Below the pieces are notes generated by a model that did no database searches, was not told the DNA's origin, and worked only from the letters and a program-made list of their open reading frames with translations. Shown here in pieces: positions 8,761 to 19,789 of a stretch of DNA of 64,000 nucleotides. The stretch comes from Methylophaga sp. (GTDB taxonomy: Bacteria; Pseudomonadota; Gammaproteobacteria; Nitrosococcales; Methylophagaceae): contig NVWQ02000024.1 in NCBI GenBank assembly GCA_002733715.2, forward strand, positions 1 to 64,000, written 5' to 3'. The position numbers and the translations under genes were made by a program. The first letter of the stretch is position 1. Every line of letters begins with the position of its first letter.

Positions 8761-10103
8761 TCCCTATGGCAGCTGAAATCTCACAACAACAATCTATTGT
8801 AATAGTTGGCTTAGGCCAAACAGGATTGTCGTGCGCACGATTTTTGGCTGAAAGAGGTTATGTGATTGCCATGATGGATAGCCGCGAACAGCCACCTGCA
8901 TTGGCTGAAATTCAACGAGAGTATCCTGAGATCTTGATAAAAACAGGTGGTTTTGATGCAAGTTGGCTGAAGCAGGCAGACATGCTTGTGTTAAGCCCAG
9001 GTGTTGATCCACGTCACGCAGATATTGAAGCAGCGAAACTGAGCGGTGTTGAAATCGTAGGCGACGTCGAATTGTTTGCACGTTATGCTAATGCGCCCAT
9101 TATTGCTATCACCGGGTCAAACGGTAAAAGTACGGTGACAACATTACTTGCTGATATGGCAAGTGAAGCAGGGAAAGGTTGTAAGGTAGGCGGTAATTTA
9201 GGCACGCCGACCTTGGATTTGATTACAGAACCAGCACCCGATTTTTATATTGTAGAGTTATCCAGTTTTCAATTAGAAACGGTTACTTCACTGAATGCTT
9301 TTGCTTCGGTCGTGTTAAACGTAAGTCCTGATCATATGGATCGCTATGATAGCGAGCAAGATTATCAAAATGCTAAAGCAACCATATTCAATGGCGATGG
9401 TGTGATGGTGATTAATTCTGATGATGTCTTTGTGAGTCAATTGGCTCAAGCAGATCGTAATCAAATTACCTTTGGTACAGATGCAGATTTTAATGTTATT
9501 AGTCACGATGGCAAACAATGGTTAGCAGAAAAAGGCCAACCGCTAATTGCTATTGATGAATTAAAAATTATTGGCAAGCATAATGTTGCCAATGCATTAG
9601 CTGTATTAGCTTTGGGCAGTGCAATGGCTTTGCCGATGCTGGCGATGTTAACCGCATTAAAGCAATATTTAGGTTTGCCACATCGTTGTCGTTTAGTGGG
9701 CGAAAATAACGGCGTACGTTGGTTTAATGATTCTAAAGCAACTAATGTTGGTGCTTGTGTAGCTGCGATACAAGGTTTAGCTGATACGGGAAATATTATT
9801 TTAATTGCTGGTGGCGAGGGTAAAAACCAAGATTTCTCAGCGTTAACAGCAACATTACAGCAACATGTTCGTGCAGTGATTTTATTGGGGCAAGATGCAG
9901 AATTAATATCTGAATCGGTTCCTAAAGATCTTGAACACTATTCAGTACGTTCGCTACAGCATGCCGTATCAAAAGCTAATGAAATAGCAATATCTGGAGA
10001 CAATGTGTTGTTATCCCCAGCGTGTGCTAGTTTTGACATGTTTAACAGTTATGCTCAACGTGGCGATGTGTTTGAAGCCTTAGTTAGGGAGCAATGTTTA
10101 TGA
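8757..10103 (+). CDS. murD: UDP-MurNAc-alanine:D-glutamate ligase MurD
   Basis: 448 residues from the ATG at 8757, which overlaps the mraY stop as ATGA; a nearby ATG at 8766 is an alternative. The enzyme adds D-glutamate to UDP-MurNAc-L-Ala. An N-terminal Rossmann-like unit ([12 protein letters not shown], about 14-25), the ATP loop ITGSNGKST at 118-126, ELSSFQLE near 168 and [10 protein letters not shown] near 325 are visible. Length and motifs fit the family. It overlaps ftsW by ten bases. Confidence 0.96.
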   Translation: MIPMAAEISQQQSIVIVGLGQTGLSCARFLAERGYVIAMMDSREQPPALAEIQREYPEILIKTGGFDASWLKQADMLVLSPGVDPRHADIEAAKLSGVEIVGDVELFARYANAPIIAITGSNGKSTVTTLLADMASEAGKGCKVGGNLGTPTLDLITEPAPDFYIVELSSFQLETVTSLNAFASVVLNVSPDHMDRYDSEQDYQNAKATIFNGDGVMVINSDDVFVSQLAQADRNQITFGTDADFNVISHDGKQWLAEKGQPLIAIDELKIIGKHNVANALAVLALGSAMALPMLAMLTALKQYLGLPHRCRLVGENNGVRWFNDSKATNVGACVAAIQGLADTGNIILIAGGEGKNQDFSALTATLQQHVRAVILLGQDAELISESVPKDLEHYSVRSLQHAVSKANEIAISGDNVLLSPACASFDMFNSYAQRGDVFEALVREQCL

Positions 10104-11233
10104 TGTCGCCCATTCTAATAGATCGTAAATTATTATTTGTGGTGACAAGCTTATTAGCATTAGGTTTAGTGATGGTGGGATCTGCATCAATCAGCACCGC
10201 CGCCAGTAAATTGGATCAGCCTTTCTATTATTTCAACCGCCAATGCATATTTGCTGTAATTGGAATTGGTTTTGCGTGGGCGGTGGCTACAATGCAGTTA
10301 TCCTTTTGGCAGAAAAATGCACCTTATTTATTAATGCTAGGTATTGCCTTGTTGGTTTTGGTATTAACACCAGTGGGTCGTGAAGTTAATGGTAGTAAGC
10401 GTTGGTTGCCTGTTGGCCCAATCAATGTGCAAGTAGCTGAGTTGATAAAGTTATTTTCTATTATCTATATTGCTGATTATTTACAACGTCATCGTGGGCA
10501 ATTGCGTGGGTCATTTTTCAAAGTGACAGGGCCTCTATTCTTATTAGGTATTGCGGCAGTATTATTATTACTACAACCTGATATGGGCTCAGTTGTGGTG
10601 ATATTGTCGGTTGTATTAGCCATGATGTTTTTAGGTGGTGCACGTTTAGATGTGTTTGTGGCATTGATGGCTATATTGGCAGGACTATTTTCACTACTTG
10701 TTTGGTTGGCACCTTATCGCTTGCAACGCTTACAAACCTTTATGGATCCATGGGCAGATCCATTCGGTAGTGGCTTCCAGTTAACTCAAGCTTTGATCGC
10801 CTTTGGACGGGGTGATTGGTTGGGCGTGGGACTAGGAAGTAGTATGCAAAAACTATTTTATTTACCTGAAGCACACACTGATTTTTTATATTCAATTTTA
10901 GCTGAGGAGCTAGGGTTGATGGGTGCGATGAGTGTGCTAATCTTGTTTGCTGTATTTATCTGGCGAGCATTTGCTATTGGACGTGCAGCAGAATTAGCTG
11001 GCCAAGTTTTTGCCTCACAAATAGCCTATGGCATAGGTCTTTGGCTTGGTTTACAGGCTTGTGTAAATATGGGCGTAAATATGGGGGCATTGCCGACCAA
11101 AGGTTTGACCTTGCCCTTGATGAGCTATGGTGGCAGTAGTTTGGTTATTGTATGTATCTCCATCGCATTATTGTTTCGAGTTGATCTTGAAACACGTTAT
11201 CCCGAAAAATCAGCAGTGAGGGTGAAGCGATGA
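10094..11233 (+). CDS. ftsW: Septal peptidoglycan polymerase FtsW (SEDS family)
   Basis: 379 residues with about ten membrane helices. SEDS proteins polymerise glycan strands from lipid II; FtsW does so at the septum with its partner FtsI. Conserved parts seen are GREVNGSKRWL (about 96-106), QPDMGS near 157, the long periplasmic loop with DPFGSGFQLTQALIAFGRGD, and PTKGLTLPLMSYGGSS near the C-terminus. Start may be 10094 or the in-frame ATG at 10100. Its stop overlaps murG. Confidence 0.96.
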   Translation: MFMMSPILIDRKLLFVVTSLLALGLVMVGSASISTAASKLDQPFYYFNRQCIFAVIGIGFAWAVATMQLSFWQKNAPYLLMLGIALLVLVLTPVGREVNGSKRWLPVGPINVQVAELIKLFSIIYIADYLQRHRGQLRGSFFKVTGPLFLLGIAAVLLLLQPDMGSVVVILSVVLAMMFLGGARLDVFVALMAILAGLFSLLVWLAPYRLQRLQTFMDPWADPFGSGFQLTQALIAFGRGDWLGVGLGSSMQKLFYLPEAHTDFLYSILAEELGLMGAMSVLILFAVFIWRAFAIGRAAELAGQVFASQIAYGIGLWLGLQACVNMGVNMGALPTKGLTLPLMSYGGSSLVIVCISIALLFRVDLETRYPEKSAVRVKR

Positions 11234-12306
11234 CAACCCAAGCACTGATTATGGCAGGTGGCACAGGTGGACATGTGTTCCCAGCATTAGCTGTAGCCGC
11301 CGCTTTGCAACAGCATGATGTCGATATTGCATGGATAGGAACAGAAAAAGGTATCGAAGCTAAACTGGTGCCTAATGCTGGTCATCCTTTACATTTCATT
11401 CATGTGCAAGGTTTACGAGGTAATGGGTTGCTAGGTTGGATATTAGCACCGTTTAAATTAGTTAAAGCTGTGTTTGAAGCACTGCGAATTATTCAACGAG
11501 TTCAACCTGATGTTGTATTAGGTCTTGGTGGTTTTGCATCGGGCCCGGGTGGGGTTGCAGCATGGTTGCTAAGAAAACCATTAGTTATTCACGAGCAAAA
11601 TGCAATTCCAGGTTTAACCAATCGTTTGTTATCAAAAATTGCGAAACGTGTATTAGAAGGTTTTGACAATAGTTTTGTCAATATCAGCACGGCACTATGG
11701 GTGGGGAATCCTGTTAGAGCCAGCATTGAAGCCTTAGCCACACCTGAAGAAAGATTTAATAATAGAACAGGTCCAATACGGTTATTAATTTTAGGCGGGA
11801 GCTTAGGTGCGAAAGCCTTAAACACTGTTGTACCACAGGCAATAATATTAACGGGACAACAAGATCTTACTGTCAGACATCAATGTGGTGAAAGACATTT
11901 AGAAGATTGTAAGTCAAATTATCAGCAGTCGAATATTAAAGCTGAAATAACAGCATTTATTGATGATATGCCAGGAGCTTATGCTTGGGCTGACTTGGTG
12001 ATTTGTCGTGCAGGTGCACTGACTATTGCCGAGCTTTCAGCTGCGGGTGTTGGCTCAATATTAGTGCCATTCCCTTATGCCGTTGATGATCATCAAACGC
12101 ATAATGCTGCAGCATTAGTTGAAGTAGGCGCCGCTTATTTGATGCCAGAAAATACACTTACAGCAGAAACATTGGCTGAGAAGATTAAGCAGTGTACCAA
12201 AGATCGCACACAATTAAAAAAGATGGCCATTGCGGCACGCACACAAGCAAAAATAGGGACAGCAGAACGCATTTCAGCTATATGTTTGGAGCTAGCACAT
12301 GGATAA
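11230..12306 (+). CDS. murG: Lipid II synthase MurG (GlcNAc transferase)
   Basis: 358 residues. This GT-B glycosyltransferase moves GlcNAc from UDP-GlcNAc to lipid I at the inner-membrane surface. [12 protein letters not shown] at 10-21 is the glycine-rich acceptor loop, [12 protein letters not shown] lies near 98, and [15 protein letters not shown] followed by [11 protein letters not shown] forms the nucleotide-sugar site in the C-terminal half. It overlaps ftsW by four bases and murC by eight. Confidence 0.97.
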   Translation: MTTQALIMAGGTGGHVFPALAVAAALQQHDVDIAWIGTEKGIEAKLVPNAGHPLHFIHVQGLRGNGLLGWILAPFKLVKAVFEALRIIQRVQPDVVLGLGGFASGPGGVAAWLLRKPLVIHEQNAIPGLTNRLLSKIAKRVLEGFDNSFVNISTALWVGNPVRASIEALATPEERFNNRTGPIRLLILGGSLGAKALNTVVPQAIILTGQQDLTVRHQCGERHLEDCKSNYQQSNIKAEITAFIDDMPGAYAWADLVICRAGALTIAELSAAGVGSILVPFPYAVDDHQTHNAAALVEVGAAYLMPENTLTAETLAEKIKQCTKDRTQLKKMAIAARTQAKIGTAERISAICLELAHG

Positions 12307-13717
12307 GTTGACCTCAGCAATGCAAAGCCGTGTAAAACATATCCATTTTATTGGCATTGGTGGCGTGGGCATGGGTGGTATAGCCGAAGTATTATTGAAC
12401 TTAGGCTATCAAATATCAGGCTCTGATCTACAAGAAAATGCTTTGATTCAGCATTTACGCCAATTAGGTGCAACCGTGATGATTGGCCATGATGCTAGTC
12501 ATTTGGCAGGTACAGATGTGGTGGTGGTTACGACAGCGATTAATGCTGAAAACCCAGAGTTACTGGCGGCTAAAGAATTACGAATTCCGATAGTGCCTCG
12601 AGCTGAAATGTTGGCCGAGTTAATGCGTTTTAGTTACGGTATTGCGGTAGCAGGTACGCATGGCAAAACAACAACAACCAGCTTATTGGCAGCCTTATTA
12701 AGTGAGGGAGAATTAGATCCGACCTTTGTTATCGGCGGTCGCTTAAATAGTGCCGGTAGTAATGCACGCTTAGGCAGTGGCCGTTATCTTGTTGCCGAAG
12801 CAGATGAAAGCGATGCGTCATTTCTATACTTACAACCAGTCATTGCAGTGGTGACCAATATTGATGAAGATCATATGGCAACCTATGAAGGCGATTTTAA
12901 TAAGTTAAAAGCCACCTTTATTGAGTTTTTGCATCATTTGCCATTCTATGGGATGGCTGTGATGTGTATTGATGATCCAGTAATCAATGAAATTTTGGAT
13001 GAAGTTACCCGTCCAGTTTTAACGTATGGCAAAGAGAGTAATGCAGACTTCCAATTAATGGATTTACAACAGTCAAAAGGTGTTAGCCACTTCAAGATAG
13101 TTGATAAATCTAACAATGAACAGTTTGAAATTACACTCAACATGCCGGGTGAACACAACGCCTTAAATGCAACAGCTGCACTAGCGATTGCTAGAAATTT
13201 GGGTGTATCCATCGAGGCTTGCCAACGCGCATTAAATAACTTTGCAGGCATTGGCCGCCGCTTTAATATTATGGGCGAACTAGCAATAGATAATGGCAAA
13301 GTTCTGTTAATAGATGATTACGGTCATCACCCCACCGAGCTTACTGCAACCTTTGCTGCAACTAGAGCAAGTTGGTCTGGCCGACGATTAGTTGTGGTGT
13401 TCCAACCGCATCGATATAGTCGGACACGTGATTTATTTGATGATTTTGCACAAGTGCTGTCAACCGTCGATGTGTTGGTGATGTTAGAAGTTTATCCAGC
13501 AGGTGAAACCTTAATTGCTGGTGCAGATAGCAAAAGCTTATGTCGAGCAATTCGATTACGTGGTCAAGTTGAACCTGTATTTGCCGAAAGCGAGCAAGCA
13601 CTCTACGAAATTTTACCCGGATTGTTAAGTGATAATGATGTGCTGTTGACGCTAGGTGCAGGTGATATTGGAAGCATGGCGCGTCAATTAGAAGTAAAAC
13701 TAGGAGGGCAGAAATAA
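12299..13717 (+). CDS. murC: UDP-MurNAc:L-alanine ligase MurC
   Basis: 472 residues. It starts the peptide stem by adding L-alanine to UDP-MurNAc. [14 protein letters not shown] near 14-27, the ATP loop [10 protein letters not shown] at 118-127, EADESDASF near 174 and DDYGHHPTE near 340 are all conserved. The sequence follows E. coli MurC closely from end to end. Start overlaps murG; the stop overlaps the ATG of murB. Confidence 0.97.
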   Translation: MDKLTSAMQSRVKHIHFIGIGGVGMGGIAEVLLNLGYQISGSDLQENALIQHLRQLGATVMIGHDASHLAGTDVVVVTTAINAENPELLAAKELRIPIVPRAEMLAELMRFSYGIAVAGTHGKTTTTSLLAALLSEGELDPTFVIGGRLNSAGSNARLGSGRYLVAEADESDASFLYLQPVIAVVTNIDEDHMATYEGDFNKLKATFIEFLHHLPFYGMAVMCIDDPVINEILDEVTRPVLTYGKESNADFQLMDLQQSKGVSHFKIVDKSNNEQFEITLNMPGEHNALNATAALAIARNLGVSIEACQRALNNFAGIGRRFNIMGELAIDNGKVLLIDDYGHHPTELTATFAATRASWSGRRLVVVFQPHRYSRTRDLFDDFAQVLSTVDVLVMLEVYPAGETLIAGADSKSLCRAIRLRGQVEPVFAESEQALYEILPGLLSDNDVLLTLGAGDIGSMARQLEVKLGGQK

Positions 13718-14607
13718 TGACTGCTCTACTTGAAATGCTGCAAGGTGAATTATTGATCAATGAGCCTTTAGCAAAACACACATCGTGGCGAGTAGGCGGA
13801 ATTTCCCAGCAATTCTATCGTCCTGCGAGCGCACAAGATTTAGCGGTGTTTTTATCACAACTTCCTGAAGGTGAGCCGGTACTTTGGTTAGGGTTAGGAA
13901 GTAATTTATTAGTACGCGATGGTGGTTTTGCCGGCACCGTAATTGCAACAGCAGGTGTATTAAACGCATTAGAAATAAAGGGTAATACGCTTCATGCAGA
14001 AGTAGGTGTGTATTGTGCCAAATTAGCGAAACAAGCTGCTCGCGCAGGCTTGAAAGGTGCTTCGTTTTTAGCGGGCATTCCCGGCACATTGGGTGGCGCA
14101 TTGGCGATGAATGCCGGAGCGCATGATGGTGAAACATGGCCATTGGTGTCAAGCGTAACTACAGTTGATCGTCAAGGCATATTGCGTCAACGCACACCAG
14201 AAGATTTCACCGTGTCGTATCGTCATGTAGACATTCCCGAAGGCGAATGGTTTGTTGCAGCTGAATTAACGTTAGCAGAAGGCGATGCTGAAACTGAATT
14301 GGCTGAAATTAAAGCATTATTAAAACGACGAAATAGTACACAGCCTACTAGTCAACCTTGCGCAGGCTCTGTTTTTCGTAACCCAGAAAATGACTTCTCA
14401 GGTCGATTAATCGAAGAAATGGGACTGAAAGGTTTAACCATCGGAGGTGCAAGTGTATCTGAAAAACATGCGAACTTTATCGTTAATGATGGCACTGCAA
14501 CTGCGGCAGATATTGAAGCATTGATTTTCTTATTACAGCAGAAAATTGAACAACAATATGGTGTGAGATTGCAGCCAGAAGTTCATATTGTGGGTGAAGC
14601 AGCATGA
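13717..14607 (+). CDS. murB: UDP-N-acetylenolpyruvoylglucosamine reductase MurB
   Basis: 296 residues. This FAD enzyme uses NADPH to reduce the enolpyruvyl group and make UDP-MurNAc. FAD-binding parts are LGLGSNLLVRDGGF (about 57-70) and GIPGTLGGALAMNAGAHDGE near 121. Ser218 in AGSVFRNP and Glu288 in PEVHIVGE are the expected proton donor and partner. The shorter length relative to E. coli (342) and these motifs indicate the type II form. Its placement between murC and ddl is common in this type. Confidence 0.96.
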   Translation: MTALLEMLQGELLINEPLAKHTSWRVGGISQQFYRPASAQDLAVFLSQLPEGEPVLWLGLGSNLLVRDGGFAGTVIATAGVLNALEIKGNTLHAEVGVYCAKLAKQAARAGLKGASFLAGIPGTLGGALAMNAGAHDGETWPLVSSVTTVDRQGILRQRTPEDFTVSYRHVDIPEGEWFVAAELTLAEGDAETELAEIKALLKRRNSTQPTSQPCAGSVFRNPENDFSGRLIEEMGLKGLTIGGASVSEKHANFIVNDGTATAADIEALIFLLQQKIEQQYGVRLQPEVHIVGEAA

Positions 14608-15545
14608 TGGCGCGTACTGTGTTAACAGCAAAAGAGTTTGGCAAAGTAGCTGTGTTGATGGGCGGCTGTTCTGCAGAGCGTGATATTTCGCTCATTAGTG
14701 GCGAAGCGGTATTAAAGGCTTTACAGGATCAAGCAATCAATGCTCATAAAATTGATACGGCGAATGATGTTAGTAGCCAGTTACAAACAGGTGAATTTAA
14801 TAGGGCGTTTATTGTTTTACATGGTCGTGGCGGTGAAGATGGCGAAATCCAAGGGGTATTAGAATCACTTGCAATCCCTTATACAGGTAGTGACATCACA
14901 GGTGCTGTGTTATCAATGAATAAAATGGTCAGCAAGCAAATTTGGCTACAACAAAACTTGCCGACCGCAGAATTTGAGCAAGTTACGATTAATACAAATA
15001 GTGAAGCGCTGGTTTCACGATTAGGCTTGCCATTGTTTATAAAACCGGTAAATGAAGGCTCTAGTATTGGCATGACTAAGGTGAACTCAGTTGTTGAATT
15101 AACACAAGCCATAGTATTAGCGACAAAATATGATGCTGAAGTAATAGCAGAACAATGGATTGAGGGTGAAGAATATACGGTAGCTATATTAAAAGATTCT
15201 GCTTTACCAACCATTGAATTAAAAACACCGAATGAATTTTATGATTTTGATGCTAAATATCAAGCAAACACGACCGAGTATTTATGCCCTTGTGATTTAA
15301 GTGAACAAGACGAGCAGCTTTGCCAACAAATTGCAGTGGATGCATTTAATGCTCTACGCATGAAAGGCTGGGGTCGAATTGATTTTATGCGAGATAAAGC
15401 GGGCAAGTTTTACTTGTTAGAAGCGAACAGCATTCCAGGTATGACGGATCATAGTTTAGTCCCAATGGCGGCGAAACAAGCAGGTTTGTCATTTGCTGAT
15501 TTGGTATGGCAGATATTAGAAACCAGTATGGAGGGCACCGAATAA
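14604..15545 (+). CDS. ddlB: D-alanine:D-alanine ligase
   Basis: 313 residues, ATP-grasp fold. It makes D-Ala-D-Ala, the substrate of MurF. VLMGGCSAERDISLISG near 19-35, the lid segment KPVNEGSSIGMTKV near 150 and LLEANSIPGMT with Glu273 and Asn275 (metal ligands) are visible. Position in the dcw cluster makes it the DdlB type. Four-base overlap with murB and a one-base overlap (TAATG) with ftsQ. Confidence 0.96.
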   Translation: MMARTVLTAKEFGKVAVLMGGCSAERDISLISGEAVLKALQDQAINAHKIDTANDVSSQLQTGEFNRAFIVLHGRGGEDGEIQGVLESLAIPYTGSDITGAVLSMNKMVSKQIWLQQNLPTAEFEQVTINTNSEALVSRLGLPLFIKPVNEGSSIGMTKVNSVVELTQAIVLATKYDAEVIAEQWIEGEEYTVAILKDSALPTIELKTPNEFYDFDAKYQANTTEYLCPCDLSEQDEQLCQQIAVDAFNALRMKGWGRIDFMRDKAGKFYLLEANSIPGMTDHSLVPMAAKQAGLSFADLVWQILETSMEGTE

Positions 15546-16324
15546 TGGCAAGACAAGCAAAACGAGGTGCGAGCCGTAAGGTAATGAAAACACAGCGTCA
15601 GCCAATGGTTTGGCGTAACTTATTACAACCTATAGCAATTGTTCTAATGCTAGTTGCCGCTATTGCTGGGCTTAGCTATACGCAACAAACGCCCACGTTA
15701 CCAATATTGCATGTCACAGTTGATGGCAAATTTATACATGTTGATAAAAAAGCCTTGGTAAAAGCGGTTACGCCTTATGCAACAGGCAGTTTTTTAAGTG
15801 TCAATGTGGCTAGTCTGCGAGAAGCAGGTGAAGCATTGCCATGGGTTAAACAGATTCAAGTTAGACGAGTATGGCCAGATAGCTTGCACTTAATTGTTGA
15901 AGAGCAGGTGGCGGTAGCAAGATGGAAAGATAAATGGTTTGTGAACACCAAAGGTGAAACTTTTTTATCGGAAAATAATGATATTCCTAAAGGTTTAGCA
16001 ATACTGGATGGCCCTGAAAGTAGCCATGAAGTTGTGGTGCAACGCTATCGATCAATGAGTGGTGTATTGGCAAAACATAAGTTAGTTATTACCCATTTAG
16101 AAATGGACTTACGTCGAGCGTGGAGCTTGACACTTAATAATGAAATAAAGGTAGTACTAGGTCGCGCAGAAAGTGAAAAGCGTTTTGAACGGTTTATACG
16201 GGTTTATCAAAAAGAGTTACAAAAATATAAAACACATATTGCAGTGATGGATATGCGATACACCAATGGATTATCGGTGATCTGGAAGCAAGGCCAAAAA
16301 CCAAATTTTAGCGGAAAAGTCTAA
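15545..16324 (+). CDS. ftsQ: Cell division protein FtsQ
   Basis: 259 residues from the ATG at 15545, which overlaps the ddlB stop and has GGAGG about ten bases upstream; an upstream in-frame ATG lies inside ddlB and is less likely. A basic cytoplasmic tail is followed by one membrane helix (about 25-45), a POTRA domain (LPILHVTVDGKFIHVDKKAL, then WVKQIQVRRVWPDSLHLIVEEQ) and the FtsQ domain. FtsQ links FtsL/FtsB to the divisome. One-base overlap with ftsA. Confidence 0.95.
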   Translation: MARQAKRGASRKVMKTQRQPMVWRNLLQPIAIVLMLVAAIAGLSYTQQTPTLPILHVTVDGKFIHVDKKALVKAVTPYATGSFLSVNVASLREAGEALPWVKQIQVRRVWPDSLHLIVEEQVAVARWKDKWFVNTKGETFLSENNDIPKGLAILDGPESSHEVVVQRYRSMSGVLAKHKLVITHLEMDLRRAWSLTLNNEIKVVLGRAESEKRFERFIRVYQKELQKYKTHIAVMDMRYTNGLSVIWKQGQKPNFSGKV

Positions 16325-17574
16325 TGACAAAGAAAACAGAAAGAGAATTAATCGTCGGATTGGATATTGGAACATCTAAGGTAGTAGCTATAGTTGCTGC
16401 ACCTGTTCCTAATGCGGGTCCAAATGAAAATTCACTAGAGATTATAGGGATTGGCTCACATCCTTCACGGGGAATGAAAAAAGGCGTGGTGGTTAATATT
16501 GAATCTACTGTGCAATCAATTCAACGAGCGGTAGAAGAAGCGGAGTTGATGGCAGGTTGCCAGATTCACTCTGTTTATGCAGGTATTGCCGGTAGCCATA
16601 TTCGAAGCTTGAATTCACATGGCACGGTGGCTATTCGTGATAAAGAAGTAGTGCAAAGTGATGTTGATCGTGTGCTTGACGCAGCAAAAGCGGTTCATTT
16701 TCCAGGTGATCAGCAGCTACTTCACGTTATGCCACAGGAATACATTATTGATAATCAAGAAGGCATTCGTGAGCCCATTGGTATGTCAGGTGTGCGACTT
16801 GAAGCAAAAGTACATTTGATTACAGGAGCGGTGAGTGCGGCACAAAATATTACTAAATGTATAGAACGCTGTGGCTTAACGGTAGACGGAATTATTTTAG
16901 AACAAATGGCTTCTAGTTATTCAGTGCTAGAACAGGATGAAAAAGACCTGGGTGTTTGTTTGGTTGATATCGGGGGGGGCACAACAGATATTGCGGTATT
17001 TATTGATGGTGCTATTCGACATACTGCCGTTATTCCAATTGCAGGCGACCAGGTGACTAATGATATTGCAGTAGCGTTACGCACACCGACGCAATATGCC
17101 GATGAAATCAAGATTAAATATGCCTGTGCTTTAACGCAATTAGCACGTGAAGATGAAACTATCGAAGTGCCGAGTGTAGGTGACAGGCCGCCAAGAAAAT
17201 TGGCACGACAAACACTGGCAGAAGTGGTTGAGCCGCGTTATGAAGAGCTATTAATGCTGATCCAGGCTGAATTGCGCCGAAGTGGTTTTGAAGAAATGCT
17301 GGCCGCGGGTGTGGTGTTAACGGGAGGCAGTTCCAAAATGGAAGGTGTTATTGAGTTAGCGGAAGAAGTATTTCATCTTCCTGTGCGGCTAGGATTGCCA
17401 AAGCATGTAGGTGGCTTAGTTGATGTGGTAAGAAATCCAATACATGCAACAGGTGTAGGGCTGTTGTTATTTGGTAATCAAGAAGATGAAAGTGGGCAAG
17501 CAGTATCAAAAGCGGGCGGTGGATTTAAAGTAATGATGGAGCGAATGAAAAGTTGGTTCCAAGGCAATTTTTAA
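16324..17574 (+). CDS. ftsA: Cell division protein FtsA
   Basis: 416 residues. This actin-like ATPase tethers FtsZ filaments to the membrane. Phosphate-binding loops are GLDIGTSKV at 12-20 and DIGGGTTDIAVF from Asp215; VLTGGSSKMEG near 335 is the adenosine loop. The end MMERMKSWFQGNF is the amphipathic membrane-targeting helix expected at the FtsA C-terminus. A 55-base AT-rich gap with GAGGGAG separates it from ftsZ, giving FtsZ its own strong ribosome-binding site. Confidence 0.97.
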   Translation: MTKKTERELIVGLDIGTSKVVAIVAAPVPNAGPNENSLEIIGIGSHPSRGMKKGVVVNIESTVQSIQRAVEEAELMAGCQIHSVYAGIAGSHIRSLNSHGTVAIRDKEVVQSDVDRVLDAAKAVHFPGDQQLLHVMPQEYIIDNQEGIREPIGMSGVRLEAKVHLITGAVSAAQNITKCIERCGLTVDGIILEQMASSYSVLEQDEKDLGVCLVDIGGGTTDIAVFIDGAIRHTAVIPIAGDQVTNDIAVALRTPTQYADEIKIKYACALTQLAREDETIEVPSVGDRPPRKLARQTLAEVVEPRYEELLMLIQAELRRSGFEEMLAAGVVLTGGSSKMEGVIELAEEVFHLPVRLGLPKHVGGLVDVVRNPIHATGVGLLLFGNQEDESGQAVSKAGGGFKVMMERMKSWFQGNF

Positions 17575-17629
17575 AATTTATAAAACATATATTAATAATT
17601 TAAAGTAAAAATCTGAGGGAGAAAATAAA

Positions 17630-18787
17630 ATGACATTTGAACTAATTGATACATATACACAAAATGCAGTAATTAAAGTAATTGGTGTAGGTGGTGGTGG
17701 TGGTAATGCATTAGAGCATATGGTTGAAAATGAAATTGAAGGTGTTGATTTCATTTGTGCTAATACAGATGCACAAGCACTAAGGAAAAGCTCGGCGACT
17801 ACCCAATTACAATTGGGTACTGATATTACTAAAGGTTTAGGTGCAGGTGCTAATCCTGATGTAGGTCGTCAAGCGGCATTGGAAGATCGTGAACGCATAA
17901 TGGAAGTAATAAGTGGTGCAGATATGATATTTATTGCTGCAGGCATGGGCGGTGGTACAGGTACGGGTGCAGCACCCGTGGTAGCACAAGTTGCCAAAGA
18001 GATGGGTATATTGACTGTTGCAGTAGTGACCAAACCCTTCCCGTTTGAAGGTGCAAAACGTTTAAAAATAGCCAATGCTGGTATAGAAGAGCTTGGTCAG
18101 CATGTAGATTCATTAATTACCATTCCAAATGAAAAATTAATTGCTGTGTTAGGCAAAGAAATGAGTTTGCTGAATGCATTTAAAGCAGCAAATGATGTGT
18201 TGCTTGGCGCTGTACAAGGTATTGCCGAATTAATTACTCGAGAAGGTATGATTAATGTCGATTTCGCGGATGTACGTACGGTAATGTCAGAAATGGGTAT
18301 GGCGATGATGGGAACAGGTAAAGCAACAGGTGAAAATCGTGGTATAGAGGCAGCGCGCCATGCTGTATCCAGCCCATTATTAGAAGATGTTGATTTATCA
18401 GGTGCTCGCGGTGTATTAGTAAACATTACTGCTGGTTTAGATATGACGATTCAAGAGTTTGAAGATGTGGGTAATACTATTAAAGACTTCGCATCTGATG
18501 ATGCTACGGTAGTGGTAGGAACCGTAATCGACCCTGAAATGACGGATGAATTGCGTGTAACAGTTGTGGCAACAGGACTGGGTGCTGAAAAAAAATCGGC
18601 AGTATCGTTAGTGCCAGAGGCTGAAATTCAAGAAATGGTCATCGCCAAAAAGCAGGTCGATATCGATTACGATAAACCAACAATTTTGCGTAATGAGGAA
18701 CAATCACAGCAAAAACAGGTCGTAAATGGTGAGGTAAATATGGATTATTTAGATATTCCTGCCTTTTTGCGTAGACAAGCAGATTAA
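17630..18787 (+). CDS. ftsZ: Cell division GTPase FtsZ
   Basis: 385 residues. This tubulin homologue builds the Z ring. [15 protein letters not shown] near 17-31, the tubulin signature [10 protein letters not shown] at 107-116 and the T7-loop region [15 protein letters not shown] near 205 are intact. The end [14 protein letters not shown] is the conserved tail that binds FtsA and ZipA. The linker before it is rich in Gln, Lys and Glu and short. It is the last division gene of the cluster. Confidence 0.98.
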   Translation: MTFELIDTYTQNAVIKVIGVGGGGGNALEHMVENEIEGVDFICANTDAQALRKSSATTQLQLGTDITKGLGAGANPDVGRQAALEDRERIMEVISGADMIFIAAGMGGGTGTGAAPVVAQVAKEMGILTVAVVTKPFPFEGAKRLKIANAGIEELGQHVDSLITIPNEKLIAVLGKEMSLLNAFKAANDVLLGAVQGIAELITREGMINVDFADVRTVMSEMGMAMMGTGKATGENRGIEAARHAVSSPLLEDVDLSGARGVLVNITAGLDMTIQEFEDVGNTIKDFASDDATVVVGTVIDPEMTDELRVTVVATGLGAEKKSAVSLVPEAEIQEMVIAKKQVDIDYDKPTILRNEEQSQQKQVVNGEVNMDYLDIPAFLRRQAD

Positions 18788-18808
18788 AAGCGGGAGTATT
18801 GCAGGTAG

Positions 18809-18837
18809 TTGAAAAGACTAGAATTGTGATATTATAT
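18809..18837 (+). promoter_or_regulatory. Possible lpxC promoter
   Basis: TTGAAA at 18809-18814 is followed by overlapping -10-like boxes TATTAT (15-base spacing) and TTATAT (17-base spacing) in the ftsZ-lpxC gap. It would allow lpxC expression apart from the division genes. Prediction by eye only. Confidence 0.35.
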
Positions 18838-18871
18838 CTGTCATAAATATGAAACAAAGGGGTGGTACGCC

Positions 18872-19789
18872 GTGATAAAGCAACGAACATTGAAAAATGT
18901 AATTCGTGCAACAGGTGTTGGGTTGCACAGTGGTGAAACTGTATATCTAACGTTGCGTCCGGCTGCTCCTGATACAGGTATCATTTTTAGACGTGTAGAT
19001 ATTGATCCTCCAGTTGAAATAAAAGCCAAAGCAGAGAACGTGGGAGAGACCGCGCTATCTACAACATTAATGGAAAATGGCCAAAAGATTTCAACGGTTG
19101 AGCATTTGCTGTCAGCTTTTGCAGGATTAGGCATTGATAATGCCTATATTGATGTAAATGCAGCTGAAGTACCTATTATGGATGGCAGTGCGGGGCCTTT
19201 TGTATTTTTAATTCAATCTGCTGGAATCGAAGAGCAGGCTGTTGCTAAAAAATTCATCCGCATTAAGAAAGTTGTAAAGGTAGAAGAGGGTGATAAATGG
19301 GGCATATTTGAACCATTTGAAGGTTTTAAAGTAAGTTTTACTATTGATTTTTCACATCCTGCATTTTCAGGTCGGTCACAGCATGTTGAGGTGGATTTTT
19401 CATCAACATCATTTGTTCGTGAAGTGAGTAGAGCGCGCACATTTGGCTTTATGAAAGATATTGAGAAATTACGTGAAAACAATTTGGCATTAGGTGCCAG
19501 TGTAGATAATGCAATCGCCTTAGATGATTATCGCGTTGTTAATGAAGATGGCCTGCGTTATGAGGATGAATTTGTACGCCATAAAGTTTTAGATGCTATT
19601 GGTGATTTATATTTGTTAGGTTACAGCCTAATTGGCTCGTTTAATGGACATAAATCTGGGCATGAATTGAATAATAAATTGTTGCGAAAATTGTTAGAAC
19701 AGGAAGATGCATGGGAGTTAGTAAGTTTTGAAGATGAGAAAGATGCGCCTATTTCATTTAGCCGACCCGCTGCTTCGATTGTAACCTAG
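18872..19789 (+). CDS. lpxC: UDP-3-O-acyl-GlcNAc deacetylase LpxC
   Basis: 305 residues, starting with GTG at 18872 after AAAGGGGTGG. This zinc enzyme catalyses the committed step of lipid A synthesis. Zinc ligands fit the family: His78 in STVEHLLSA, His237 and Asp241 in [10 protein letters not shown]; the catalytic-loop segment [11 protein letters not shown] also matches. It closes the dcw region as in E. coli. The last bases CTAG serve as stop for lpxC on the plus strand and for dciA on the minus strand. Confidence 0.97.
   Translation: MIKQRTLKNVIRATGVGLHSGETVYLTLRPAAPDTGIIFRRVDIDPPVEIKAKAENVGETALSTTLMENGQKISTVEHLLSAFAGLGIDNAYIDVNAAEVPIMDGSAGPFVFLIQSAGIEEQAVAKKFIRIKKVVKVEEGDKWGIFEPFEGFKVSFTIDFSHPAFSGRSQHVEVDFSSTSFVREVSRARTFGFMKDIEKLRENNLALGASVDNAIALDDYRVVNEDGLRYEDEFVRHKVLDAIGDLYLLGYSLIGSFNGHKSGHELNNKLLRKLLEQEDAWELVSFEDEKDAPISFSRPAASIVT

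Noticed and set aside
13362-13781. 139-codon minus-strand frame across the murC-murB junction
   Set aside because: Opposes the overlapping murC-murB pair; composition is that of a reverse frame.
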